This document shows, one piece after another, positions 14,911 to 23,629 of a stretch of DNA of 64,000 nt. Origin of the DNA: VXYL01 sp965203685. GTDB taxonomy: Bacteria > Pseudomonadota > Gammaproteobacteria > Pseudomonadales > Azotimanducaceae. How positions within the stretch are numbered: the first letter of the stretch is position 1; every line of letters starts with the position of its first letter. The DNA is taken from contig OZ241908.1 in assembly GCA_965203685.1 (NCBI GenBank), positions 558,001 to 622,000 of the forward strand. The letters are read 5' to 3'. Position numbers and translations under genes: made by a program. Below the pieces are notes generated by a model that saw nothing but the letters and a program-made list of their open reading frames with translations, made no database searches and was not told where the DNA came from.

Positions 14911-16488
14911 ATGGATGGGGAATCCGCCAAGCCCGGCGTTGCGCGCGCGCGTCCTAGGTTGCGCCTGCGACTGCGCACGGTGCTGCTGACCCTGAGCCTG
15001 TCGGTCCTCGTCCTGCCCGTTGCCAGTCTTCAACTGCTGCGCATCTACGAGAGCGTCCTCATCCGCCAGACGGAAGGATCGCTGGTCGCCCAGTCCGCGT
15101 TCACGGTGGCAATCTATCGGTCCGCGTACTCGCGTGAGGTCGGGCGCGTCGACGCCGGTTCCGGCTTGGCGGCTGGTGACGAACAGCCGACGCAGACCGC
15201 AACGCTGGACTTGGCCGTGTCCGAACTGCTGCCCCCCTTCGCCCCAGCACGCTTGGCCGAAGGAGCGGATCCCGTCGCGCGGCGCGTGGGGACAACGCTC
15301 GGCGGTGTACTGCGGGACGCGTCCGCGGCGACCGGCGCGACGTTGCGGATATTCGATGCCAATGGCGTTGTCGTCGCAACGACGGAGGACGACGTTGGCC
15401 TATCGTTGGCCCACAACGTCGAGGTCGGCGTCGCGCTAACCGGGCGCCCCACGAGTCGCTTGAGGCGCGTCGCCGTTGAAACTGCGCCGATTGCGGCGAT
15501 CAGCCGCAACACCGCGATCCGCGTGCACGTGGCGAGCCCCATCGTCGTCGATGGGCGACTGGTCGGCGGCGTGCTGGTTTCGCGCTCGCCGTCCACCATA
15601 CTCGGCGCGCTCTCGGGCAAGTATTGGCTCCTGGCGCAGGCTGCAACGTTGGTGGCAGCGGTCGTGGTTGGAATCGCCCTGGTGGCGGCGCGGACACTCG
15701 TGCTGCCGATTCGCCGCCTACGCCGCGCCGCGGGACGACTCGCCAGCCAAGAGACCGACCGGTTCGATGGCGGGCGACCCTACCGCGTCATCGAGTTGGC
15801 GGAGTTGGCCGCGAGCGTTCAGGCGATGGCCGAGAGCCTGCAAGAGCGCGCCCGGTATGTCCGGGACTTCGCCCGCCATGTCAATCACGAGTTCAAGACG
15901 CCAATCGCGGCGATGCGGGGGGCGGTCGAACTCCTGCGCGAGCACATCGACTCCATGAGCAGGGAGGAGACTCGTGGTTTTCTCGCCAACCTCGACGTGG
16001 ACATCGAGCGGCTTGAACGGCTGACCTTGCGCTTGCTGGAACTGGCCGACGCGGACATGGCCCGCCCGAGCGACGAGGTGATCGACGTGACGGACGTGGC
16101 CAGAGCACTCGGCAGGCCGGAGTTGCGCGTCGCGACCGACATGCCGGCCGCGCCTGTGCGCATGGCCCGTGCCTCGCTCGAGGCTGTTTTGCAGAACCTC
16201 GTTGACAATGCGGTCGAGGGTGGTGCCAAGTCCGTGGAGTTGTGCGCGTCGGTCGTGGGCGAGCGCGTGCTGGTCGATGTTTCGGACGACGGTCCGGGTG
16301 TTTCTCCAGGGAATCGGGGACGCATCTTCGAGCCCTTCTTCACGACGCGCCGCGATGCTGGCGGTACTGGATTGGGCTTGCCGATCAGCCGTTCGTTGAT
16401 CCGGCATGCCGGCGGCGACATCGAACTGTCGGCGTCGAATCGGGGCGCATCGTTCCGGATTACATTACCGGCGGAACCGGGCGGCTAG
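14911..16488 (+). CDS. Membrane sensor histidine kinase
   Basis: A 525-residue two-component sensor. TM1 is about residues 22-44 (LRTVLLTLSLSVLVLPVASLQLL), followed by a periplasmic sensor region of about 190 residues, TM2 about 238-262, HAMP about 258-310, then HisKA with the phospho-acceptor His326 in FARHVNHEFKTPIAAMRG. The ATPase domain has N, G1 and G2 boxes (LVDNAVEGG, DDGPGVS, GTGLGLPISRSLI). No response regulator adjoins it: an IS element lies upstream and proS converges downstream, so the partner is elsewhere or was separated. Its signal is unknown. Confidence 0.9.
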   Translation: MDGESAKPGVARARPRLRLRLRTVLLTLSLSVLVLPVASLQLLRIYESVLIRQTEGSLVAQSAFTVAIYRSAYSREVGRVDAGSGLAAGDEQPTQTATLDLAVSELLPPFAPARLAEGADPVARRVGTTLGGVLRDASAATGATLRIFDANGVVVATTEDDVGLSLAHNVEVGVALTGRPTSRLRRVAVETAPIAAISRNTAIRVHVASPIVVDGRLVGGVLVSRSPSTILGALSGKYWLLAQAATLVAAVVVGIALVAARTLVLPIRRLRRAAGRLASQETDRFDGGRPYRVIELAELAASVQAMAESLQERARYVRDFARHVNHEFKTPIAAMRGAVELLREHIDSMSREETRGFLANLDVDIERLERLTLRLLELADADMARPSDEVIDVTDVARALGRPELRVATDMPAAPVRMARASLEAVLQNLVDNAVEGGAKSVELCASVVGERVLVDVSDDGPGVSPGNRGRIFEPFFTTRRDAGGTGLGLPISRSLIRHAGGDIELSASNRGASFRITLPAEPGG

Positions 16489-18206
16489 CGCTTCGACCGT
16501 CGGCGGAGAACTTGGGTCATCTCGGCCGTGGGAACACGTTGCACCTCGGGTTCGGCTCGTCGGCGGTATTCCACGACGCCGTCCCGCAATCCACGATCGC
16601 CCACCGTGATGCGGTGCGGGATGCCGACTAAGTCCGCATCCGCGAACTTCACGCCCGGACGTTCGTCGCGGTCGTCGAGCAGTACGTCGAAGCCCTCGTC
16701 CGCAAGCGCCTGGTGCAGGGCCTCTGCGGTCTCACGGACCTGCGCCGACTTGGTGTTGTTCACAGCGACAATGTGGACATCGAATGGCGCGATCGCATCT
16801 GGCCAGACGATGCCGTCGGCATCGTGGCACTGTTCGACGACCGCCGCGACACAGCGCGAAACGCCGAAGCCGTAGCAGCCCATCACCGGCGGTACCTCGG
16901 CGCCCCTCGCGTCCTGGATCGCCACGTTCAGCGAGTCCGTGTACTTGGTGCCGAGCTTGAAGATGTGGCCGACCTCGATGCCGCGCATGAACCGCAACGG
17001 GCCGCTGCCGTCCACCGCCGCGTCCCCCTCCTCGACGTTGCGAATGTCGGCGCTCGGTATCGTTTCGCCGACATCGCGGGCCCAGTTGGCACCGGTGTAG
17101 TGGTAGCCGTCCGCGTTGGCACCGCAGACGAAGCTCTGGAGCGTTGCGGCGCTGCCGTCCACCAGGAGCGGGATCGTCAGCCCGACCGGACCGATCGAGC
17201 CCGTTTGGACGCCGAGCGCCCCCTCGATTTCGGCATCGGTGGCGAACGTCAAGGGCCGCTTGACGCCGGGCGCCCGCGCGGCCTTGGCTTCGTTCAGTTG
17301 ATGGTCGCCGCGCAGCACCAGCGCGACGAGTGCGGGTTGTTCGTCCGTGCCGTCGTCGCCATGGACGATCAACGTCTTGACGCAACGTCGAGTCTCGACG
17401 CTTAAGGTGTCCGCCACGTCCACGATCGTGCGCGCCTCGGGCGTTGCGACCCGGCTCAAGCTCCCGACTGGCGCGTCGTCTTCCAAGGGCAGCGCGGCGG
17501 CCCGCTCGACATTCGCCGCGTAGTCGCTCGCGGGGCTGTAGGCCAGGTGGTCCTCGCCGGTGTCGGCGAGTACGTGGAATTCGTGTGAGTCACCGTCACC
17601 CATCGCGCCGGGGTCCGCCTCCACCGCGCGGAATTCCAGACCGATGCGCTCAAGGATGGCCGAGTAGCAGCCGTGCATGGCGGCATAGGTCTCCTCGAAG
17701 GACGCCTCGTCCATGTGGAACGAATAGCCGTCCTTCATGATGAATTCCCGGGCCCGCATCAGGCCGAAGCGGGGCCGGATCTCATCGCGGAACTTGGTCT
17801 GGATGTGGTAGAGGTTGCGCGGCATCTGCCGATAGCTGCGCACCGTGCCACCGAACAGTTCGGTGACGACCTCCTCCTGGGTAGGGCTCAGGCAGTAGTC
17901 CCGGTCGTGGCGATCCTTGAGGCGCAGCATCTCCGGGCCCATGACGTCCCAGCGCCCGCTGCGCTGCCACGGCTCGGCCGGCTGCACGACCGGCATGAGG
18001 ATCTCCTGGGCACCGGCGCGGTCGAGTTCCTCGCGCACGATCGCTTCGACCTTGCGCAATACGCGCAGGCCCAGGGGCAGCCAGTTGTAGGAGCCGGACG
18101 CGAGGCGGCGGATGAAGCCGCCCCGCGTCAGCAGGATGTGGCTCGCGATCTCGGCGTCGGCTGGCGCGTCCCGGAGCGTCGGGATCAAGAGGTCGGTGAA
18201 TCTCAC
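16485..18206 (-). CDS. proS: Prolyl-tRNA synthetase
   Basis: Class II synthetase charging tRNA-Pro. It has 573 residues, the length of bacterial-type ProRS with an inserted editing domain. Seen are the N-terminal LLTRGGFIRRLASGSYNWLPLG, motif 2 region FRDEIRPRFGLMRAREFIMKDGYSF (about 137-161), the editing insertion (about 225-405, with KTLIVHGDDG and LVALVLRGDHQLNEAKA), motif 3 MGCYGFGVSRCVAAVVEQ and the anticodon-binding C-terminus. Its stop overlaps the stop of the histidine kinase (convergent). It starts 26 bases after the HU-like gene, so the two may share a transcript. Confidence 0.97.
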   Translation of the reverse strand: MRFTDLLIPTLRDAPADAEIASHILLTRGGFIRRLASGSYNWLPLGLRVLRKVEAIVREELDRAGAQEILMPVVQPAEPWQRSGRWDVMGPEMLRLKDRHDRDYCLSPTQEEVVTELFGGTVRSYRQMPRNLYHIQTKFRDEIRPRFGLMRAREFIMKDGYSFHMDEASFEETYAAMHGCYSAILERIGLEFRAVEADPGAMGDGDSHEFHVLADTGEDHLAYSPASDYAANVERAAALPLEDDAPVGSLSRVATPEARTIVDVADTLSVETRRCVKTLIVHGDDGTDEQPALVALVLRGDHQLNEAKAARAPGVKRPLTFATDAEIEGALGVQTGSIGPVGLTIPLLVDGSAATLQSFVCGANADGYHYTGANWARDVGETIPSADIRNVEEGDAAVDGSGPLRFMRGIEVGHIFKLGTKYTDSLNVAIQDARGAEVPPVMGCYGFGVSRCVAAVVEQCHDADGIVWPDAIAPFDVHIVAVNNTKSAQVRETAEALHQALADEGFDVLLDDRDERPGVKFADADLVGIPHRITVGDRGLRDGVVEYRRRAEPEVQRVPTAEMTQVLRRRSKR

Positions 18207-18232
18207 TGTTGGCGACGAGGCTCCGGCGGCGC

Positions 18233-18583
18233 CTAGAGCGCCATCTCCTTCAGGCGTTTGAGCGCCGTGATCCGCACGCGCGTGGTGGCGGGCTTGGCCG
18301 GGACGACGATCTCTTCACCGGTGGCGGGGTTTCGGCCCGTGCGCTGCTTGGTGGCCGGGCGCTTGACGGACCGGATCTTCAACAGGCCCGGCAAGCTGAA
18401 CTCGCCGACCGCGCGCTTCTTGATGTGGCGCTCGATCAGGATTTCGAGTTCGGACATGACCGACGCCACCTCGACGCGGGTGAGTCCGGTTTCCTGGGCT
18501 ATGTGCGTCAGCATGGCGGCCTTGGTCATCTTGTTGCGCAGGGCGGTGACCTTTTTGGCCTTGGGGGCGGCTTTCCGTGCCAT
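18233..18583 (-). CDS. HU/IHF-family DNA-binding protein
   Basis: A 116-residue nucleoid-associated protein. The core fits HU: MTKAAMLTHIAQETGLTRVEVASVMSELE (helices), the beta-arm region with RNPATGEEIVVPAKPA (about 83-99) carrying the HU signature, and VRITALKRLKEMAL. It differs from standard 90-residue HU by an N-terminal basic extension (MARKAAPKAKKVTALRNK). It would bend or compact DNA. Upstream of proS on the same strand and divergent from the dioxygenase gene. Confidence 0.92.
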   Translation of the reverse strand: MARKAAPKAKKVTALRNKMTKAAMLTHIAQETGLTRVEVASVMSELEILIERHIKKRAVGEFSLPGLLKIRSVKRPATKQRTGRNPATGEEIVVPAKPATTRVRITALKRLKEMAL

Positions 18584-18730
18584 TCGATTCCTCCGTGTGT
18601 GGATGCCCCTATATAGCCCAATCGCTCCGGCGATGCCACGATCCGCGACGTCGAAGGTCGTCTCCGCCCGCGCCGCTCTTCAAGAGTGCCCGGCGCTCTG
18701 CTACGCTGCCGCGCGAAAACGTAAGAGCGA

Positions 18731-19528
18731 GTGGATCGGAAGGTGGTCTTGGACATCGACGGCGTGGTGCGGCGCATACGGGAGGACGGTTACGCGGTCG
18801 TGCCGGACTTTCTCGACGACGAGACGACCGAGCGGCTGCGCGTCGGCCTTGCGCCGGTTTTCGACGCCGTGGGCAGCCGTATGACGGACGACCACGGCCA
18901 GCAGACGATCCACACGCACAACCTGCTCGCCAAGACCCGGGCGGTCGACGAGATCCTCGTCGATGATCGCTTGCTTGACCTCATTGGGGCCGTGCTTGGC
19001 CCGGACTTCCAGGTGTCCGGGGTCGCCGCCATGCGCCCTGGGCCGGGCGATCGCCGCCAGCGCATGCACCAGGACGACGGCCACTACCCGATTCCTCGCC
19101 CGCATCCGCCATTGATCGTCAACACGCTCATCGCCCTCGACCCCTTCACGGTCGAGAACGGGGCCACCGAGGTCGTCCCCGGGAGCCATCGCCGAACCGA
19201 CCGCGTAGACCCCGATGTCCCGACCGTCAGCGTGGAGATGCCGCTCGGCGGATTGCTCCTCTGGGAGGGCGCGCTGTGGCATCGGGGCGGCGGCAACTCG
19301 ACGACGAGCGCCTATCGGCGCTCCATCAACGTCAACTTCAACCTGGCCTGGCTGAAGCAGCGCGAGAACCAGTTCATCGGCGTACCGCCCGAGGTCGTGG
19401 TTCAGATGCCGGAGAAACTGCAGGCGCTGATCGGCTACAAGCTGACCAACGTCGGCCTGGGCACGGTGGACTACAAGAACCCGATCGAAACCGTCAAGCA
19501 ACGCCTGGAAATGAGCAACGCGGCTTGA
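18731..19528 (+). CDS. Phytanoyl-CoA dioxygenase (PhyH) family protein
   Basis: A 265-residue Fe(II)/2-oxoglutarate dioxygenase. The metal ligands are readable as the H-x-D of MHQDDGHYPIP (about 116-126) and the distal His in LWHRGGGNSTT (about 184-194), followed by the Arg of SAYRRSINVNF, a likely 2-oxoglutarate binder. Members hydroxylate diverse small molecules; the substrate is not evident. GTG start with an AAGAG ribosome site. It is preceded by about 147 bases shared with the divergent HU-like gene, presumably holding both promoters. Confidence 0.85.
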   Translation: MDRKVVLDIDGVVRRIREDGYAVVPDFLDDETTERLRVGLAPVFDAVGSRMTDDHGQQTIHTHNLLAKTRAVDEILVDDRLLDLIGAVLGPDFQVSGVAAMRPGPGDRRQRMHQDDGHYPIPRPHPPLIVNTLIALDPFTVENGATEVVPGSHRRTDRVDPDVPTVSVEMPLGGLLLWEGALWHRGGGNSTTSAYRRSINVNFNLAWLKQRENQFIGVPPEVVVQMPEKLQALIGYKLTNVGLGTVDYKNPIETVKQRLEMSNAA

Positions 19529-19631
19529 CTGCCCGCGGCCGCCCACGTCCGCATGTGGGCCTACGCCGCGTGTCTTTGGCAGTGTTTTTCATTATGCTTC
19601 GCCGCCGTTCGACACACGGGAGTTAGGCACC

Positions 19632-19976
19632 GTGCCCATCTACGAGTACGCCTGCGGCGCTTGTGAGCATCGGTTCGAGACCATCCAGCGTGCCAGCGAG
19701 GAGCCGCTCAAGGACTGCCCGGCCTGCGGTGCGTCCGCTCTGAAGAAGCTCCTCTCGGCCCCGGTATTCCGCCTCAAGGGCGGTGGCTGGTACGAAACCG
19801 ACTTCAAGACCGGCAACAAGAAGAACCTCTCCGGATCGGGCGAGAGCAATGGGAAGGACAACGGGCAAGACAGCAGCGAAGGCCCGTCAAGGAAGGCAGC
19901 GGATGCGGGCAAGGCCGGCGACTCGGCTTCGAAGGCAGCGAACAACGACAAGACGGCAACGACGGCCGGTGCGTGA
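19632..19976 (+). CDS. FmdB-family zinc ribbon protein
   Basis: A 114-residue protein. The first 60 residues are the FmdB zinc ribbon, MPIYEYACGACEHRFE...CPACGASALKKLLSAPVFRLKGGGWYETDFK, with two CxxC pairs. The remaining half is low-complexity and hydrophilic (KKNLSGSGESNGKDNGQD and so on), probably disordered. The function of the family is unclear, though FmdB genes are often found just upstream of aspS, as here. The GTG start follows GGGAGTTAGG. The stop overlaps a GTGA that could also start aspS. Confidence 0.9.
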   Translation: MPIYEYACGACEHRFETIQRASEEPLKDCPACGASALKKLLSAPVFRLKGGGWYETDFKTGNKKNLSGSGESNGKDNGQDSSEGPSRKAADAGKAGDSASKAANNDKTATTAGA

Positions 19977-19984
19977 GCGCCGAC

Positions 19985-21757
19985 ATGCGTACCCACTATT
20001 GCGGTGACCTGACCGCAGAGAACCTTGGCGACTGCGTAGAGCTGACCGGCTGGGTACATCGTCGCCGCGACCACGGCGGCGTCATTTTCTTGGACGTTCG
20101 TGACCGCACCGGCATCGTGCAGGTGGTCTACGATCCCGATACGCCGGAGAGCTTCGAGATCGCCGACCGGGTCCGCAACGAGTACGTCTTGAAGATCGCA
20201 GGGCGCGTCCGGCCGCGCCCCGAGGGCACCGTCAACCCGGACATGCCCACCGGCGAGGTGGAGGTGCTCGGTAGCGCGCTCGAGGTGCTCAATGCCTCGG
20301 CCACGCCACCGATCCAGCTTGACGAGTACTCGGATGCCGGCGAGGACGTCCGGCTCAAGTACCGGTTCCTGGACCTGCGTCGACCCGAAATGCTCGAGCG
20401 CCTGCACCTGCGCGCCCGCGCGACGAGCGCAGTCCGCCGGTTCCTTGAGGCCGAAGGCTACTGGGACATCGAGACCCCGACCTTGACCCGCACGACCCCG
20501 GAGGGAGCACGCGACTACCTCGTACCGAGCCGCACGCATCCCGGCCAGTTCTTCGCGCTTCCGCAGTCGCCGCAGTTGTTCAAGCAGCTCCTGATGATGG
20601 CGTCGGTGGACAAGTACTACCAGATCGCGCGCTGCTACCGCGACGAGGACTTGCGCGCCGACCGCCAGCCCGAATTCACCCAGATCGACATCGAGGCGTC
20701 GTTTGTCGACGAAGCCGACGTCATGAAGTTGGCGGAGCGGCTGGTCAAGTCGGTGTTCAGCACTGTGGGCGGTGTCGAGTTGCCGGACTTTCCCGTCATC
20801 ACCCACGCCGAGGCGCTCATGCGTTTCGGCACGGATGCCCCGGACTTGCGCAACCCCCTCGAGCTGGTCGACATCGCCGACTTGGTCGCGGACTCGGGCT
20901 TCAAGGTCTTCAGCGCTCCCGCCAACGATGTGGGCGGCCGCGTCGTCGCGCTCAACGGTCCCGGCGCGAACGATCAGCTCACGCGGCGCCAGCTCGACGA
21001 CTACATCGGCTTCGTCGGCCGTTACGGCGCCAAGGGGCTCGCCTACATCAAGGTGAACGACCTCGCCGCGGGCATGGACGGGCTGCAGTCGCCGATTCTC
21101 AAGTTCCTTGACGCCGAGACCGTGGCGGCCGTGCTTGACCGGGTGCAAGCCAAGACCGGCGACATCGTCTTTTTCGGTGCCGACAATGCGCGGACGGTAT
21201 GTGCGGCGATGGGCGCGTTCCGCGACGAACTCGCCTCCGAACTCGGGCTGTTCGAGGACCGCTGGGCACCGCTGTGGGTCACCGAGTTCCCGATGTTCGA
21301 ACAAGGCCGGGAGACCTTGATCCCGGAGCACCATCCGTTCACGCAGCCGGCGTGCACGACCGCGGAACTGGTTGCGGATCCGCATTCGGCGACGGCTCGG
21401 GCGTACGACTTCGTACTCAATGGCAGCGAGGTTGGTGGCGGCTCGATCCGGATTCACGATCCGGTCATGCAGCAGGCGGTCTTCGACTTGCTCAACATGG
21501 GCCAGGAGGGTCAGGCCAAGTTCGGCTTCCTGCTCGACGCGCTGAAACTCGGCTGTCCGCCGCACGGCGGGATCGCGTTCGGCTTCGACCGGATGATGAT
21601 GTCGCTCATCGGCTCCGACAACATCCGCGACGTGGTCGCGTTTCCGAAAACCCAGTCCGCCTCGTGCCTGATGACCGCGGCACCGAGCCACGTCGACGAA
21701 CATCAGTTGCGCGAACTGCATCTGCGCAGACGGCAAAGCCCTGCCGAGAGCGCTTAA
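19985..21757 (+). CDS. aspS: Aspartyl-tRNA synthetase
   Basis: A bacterial-type AspRS of 590 residues from ATG 19985; MRTHYCGDL matches the usual N-terminus, so this start is preferred over the GTG at 19973. It has the OB-fold anticodon-binding domain (about 1-100, WVHRRRDHGGVIFLDVRDR), motif 2 (FTQIDIEAS preceded by ARCYRDEDLRADRQPE), the bacterial GAD insertion (about 280-420) and motif 3 GIAFGFDRMMMSLIGSDNIRDVVAFPK. First gene of the run aspS-yebC-ruvCAB-tol-pal-cpoB-queEC. Confidence 0.98.
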   Translation: MRTHYCGDLTAENLGDCVELTGWVHRRRDHGGVIFLDVRDRTGIVQVVYDPDTPESFEIADRVRNEYVLKIAGRVRPRPEGTVNPDMPTGEVEVLGSALEVLNASATPPIQLDEYSDAGEDVRLKYRFLDLRRPEMLERLHLRARATSAVRRFLEAEGYWDIETPTLTRTTPEGARDYLVPSRTHPGQFFALPQSPQLFKQLLMMASVDKYYQIARCYRDEDLRADRQPEFTQIDIEASFVDEADVMKLAERLVKSVFSTVGGVELPDFPVITHAEALMRFGTDAPDLRNPLELVDIADLVADSGFKVFSAPANDVGGRVVALNGPGANDQLTRRQLDDYIGFVGRYGAKGLAYIKVNDLAAGMDGLQSPILKFLDAETVAAVLDRVQAKTGDIVFFGADNARTVCAAMGAFRDELASELGLFEDRWAPLWVTEFPMFEQGRETLIPEHHPFTQPACTTAELVADPHSATARAYDFVLNGSEVGGGSIRIHDPVMQQAVFDLLNMGQEGQAKFGFLLDALKLGCPPHGGIAFGFDRMMMSLIGSDNIRDVVAFPKTQSASCLMTAAPSHVDEHQLRELHLRRRQSPAESA

Positions 21758-21811
21758 ACTCCGGTTGCGAGGTGTTGTGCCGCACGGGTTTGCGTAGCGG
21801 GAAGAGGCGAC

Positions 21812-22546
21812 ATGGCCGGTCATTCGAAATGGGCGAACATCAAGCACCGCAAGGCACGTCAGGATGCCAAGCGCGCGAAGGTCTGGACGAAGGTCATCCG
21901 TGAGCTGACCGTCGCGGCCCGCCTCGGCGGGGGTGACCCGGCGGACAATCCGCGATTGCGCGTCGCCGTCGACAACGCGCTTTCGGTGAACATGCCCCGG
22001 GACACCATGAACCGTGCCATCGCCCGCGGTGCCGGCGGCCTCGAAGGCGGCGATGTCGAGGAACTGGTCTACGAAGGTTACGCGCCCGGTGGCGTGGCGG
22101 TCCTCGTCGAGGTGATGACCGACAACCGCAACCGGACCGTGGCGGAGGTGCGACACGCGTTCAGCAAGCACGGCGGCAACCTCGGCACCGGTGGTTCGGT
22201 CGCCTACCTTTTCCACAAGCAAGGCGTCGTCAGCATGCCCCCCGGGGCCGACGAGGAGACGGTGCTCGATGCCGCGCTCGATGCGGGCGCGGACGACATC
22301 GAAGACGACGGCGACTTCCTGTCCGTGGTCACACCGCCGGAGAGCTTGAGCGCGGTGGTCGACGCCTTGAAGGAGGTCGGCCTCGAGCCGGAGCACGCCG
22401 AGGTGGCCATGGTTCCCGCCACGACCAGCCCATGCGACGAGGCGACGGCGGAGAAGGTCCTGCGGCTGATCGACGCCCTCGACGATCTCGACGACGTGCA
22501 GAACGTCTACTCCAATGCGGAGTTCCCGGCGGGGGCACTTGGCTAA
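21812..22546 (+). CDS. yebC: YebC/PmpR-family protein
   Basis: A 244-residue protein beginning MAGHSKWANIKHRKARQDAKRAKVWTK, the signature of the family. Members were described as transcriptional regulators, and some as factors that help ribosomes through difficult sequences such as proline runs. Conserved ARGAGGLEGG, YEGYAPGGVAVLVE and MTDNRNRTVAEVRHAF are present. Ribosome site AAGAGG before ATG 21812. It sits between aspS and ruvC, the usual gammaproteobacterial position. Confidence 0.97.
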   Translation: MAGHSKWANIKHRKARQDAKRAKVWTKVIRELTVAARLGGGDPADNPRLRVAVDNALSVNMPRDTMNRAIARGAGGLEGGDVEELVYEGYAPGGVAVLVEVMTDNRNRTVAEVRHAFSKHGGNLGTGGSVAYLFHKQGVVSMPPGADEETVLDAALDAGADDIEDDGDFLSVVTPPESLSAVVDALKEVGLEPEHAEVAMVPATTSPCDEATAEKVLRLIDALDDLDDVQNVYSNAEFPAGALG

Positions 22547-22547
22547 C

Positions 22548-23045
22548 GTGCCCGAGCGCGTGCTCGGCATCGATCCGGGTTCGCGGATCACAGGCTACGG
22601 CATCATCGACGCGACAGCCGGCGCCGCGCGCTACGTGGCGAGCGGCGCCGTCACCACGTCAAAGGGTCCGTTTACGAGCCGCCTGGCGGACATCTACAGT
22701 GGCGTCGCCGATGTCATCGCCGAGCACGCGCCGACGGCGCTCGCCATCGAAGAGGTGTTCTTCGCCCGCAACGCCCAGTCCGCGCTCAAGCTCGGCCAGG
22801 CGCGTGGTGTGGCGATCGCCGCCGCGGTCGCGGCAACGCTCGAGGTGCACGAGTATGCACCGCGCTCGGTCAAGCTCGCGGTGGTTGGCAGCGGGCGGGC
22901 CAGCAAGTCGCAGGTGCAGTACATGGTGCGCGCGATTCTCGGCCTCGACGCCGAACCCGGGGCGGACGCCGCGGACGCCCTTGCAGTCGCCATCTGCCAC
23001 GTCAATACTCGCGGAACTGCAAAGGAAGGCAGGTGTAGGAAGTGA
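22548..23045 (+). CDS. ruvC: Holliday junction endonuclease RuvC
   Basis: A 165-residue resolvase that cuts four-way DNA junctions bound by RuvAB. The acidic active-site residues are visible: Asp in LGIDPGSRITGYG, Glu in AIEEVFFARN (about 64-73) and the Asp pair in GADAADALAVAICH (about 137-150). GTG 22548 lies 1 base after the yebC stop and directly yields the canonical PERVLGIDPGS start. The stop overlaps the ruvA start (GTGA). Confidence 0.97.
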   Translation: MPERVLGIDPGSRITGYGIIDATAGAARYVASGAVTTSKGPFTSRLADIYSGVADVIAEHAPTALAIEEVFFARNAQSALKLGQARGVAIAAAVAATLEVHEYAPRSVKLAVVGSGRASKSQVQYMVRAILGLDAEPGADAADALAVAICHVNTRGTAKEGRCRK

Positions 23046-23629
23046 TTAGCCGACTGCGTGGCAGCGTGCTGGAACTGCACGAGTCTGTCGCCGTCATCGA
23101 CGTCGGCGGCGTCGGCTACGAAGCGGAAATCACGACCGGTGCGGCTGCTACGTTGGCAGCCGCCGAGGGCACCGTCGAACTCTTCACGCATCTCGTCTCG
23201 CGCGAGGACGGCCAGGCGCTGTTCGGATTCGCCAACGCCGCCGAACGCGATCTCTTCCGGTCGCTGATCAAGGTGTCCGGGGTCGGTCCGAAGCTTGCGA
23301 TCACCTTGCTCTCCGGCGTGTCCCCGGAACAGTTCAGCGCCGCGATCGCCGACGGCGACATCGGCATGCTGACGCGCGTCCCGGGAATCGGCAAGAAGAC
23401 GGCGGCACGGCTCGCCATGGAACTGCGCGACAAGATCCCGGTCTTCGCCGCAGGCCCGCGGTTGGCCGCCGGCAGTGAGGCCGCCGCCGATGCGGTGCAA
23501 CTGCTGATCGGGCTCGGCTATCGGGACCGCGAAGCCACCGACGTCGTCCGCGCCGTCCTCGACGAAACCGGTCCGGGCGCCGAGGTCGAGGATCTCGTCC
23601 GCCATGCGTTGAAAAGGATGGCCGCATGA
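23042..23629 (+). CDS. ruvA: Holliday junction branch migration protein RuvA
   Basis: A 195-residue junction-binding subunit. N-terminal OB fold MISRLRGSVLELHESVAVIDVGGVGYEAEI, then helix-hairpin-helix repeats (LIKVSGVGPKLAITLLSG and LTRVPGIGKKTAARLAMELRDK), and the C-terminal domain III that contacts RuvB (about 150-195). GTG start overlapping ruvC; stop overlaps ruvB (ATGA). No LexA box was seen just upstream, and transcription likely comes from further up the operon. Confidence 0.97.
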   Translation: MISRLRGSVLELHESVAVIDVGGVGYEAEITTGAAATLAAAEGTVELFTHLVSREDGQALFGFANAAERDLFRSLIKVSGVGPKLAITLLSGVSPEQFSAAIADGDIGMLTRVPGIGKKTAARLAMELRDKIPVFAAGPRLAAGSEAAADAVQLLIGLGYRDREATDVVRAVLDETGPGAEVEDLVRHALKRMAA

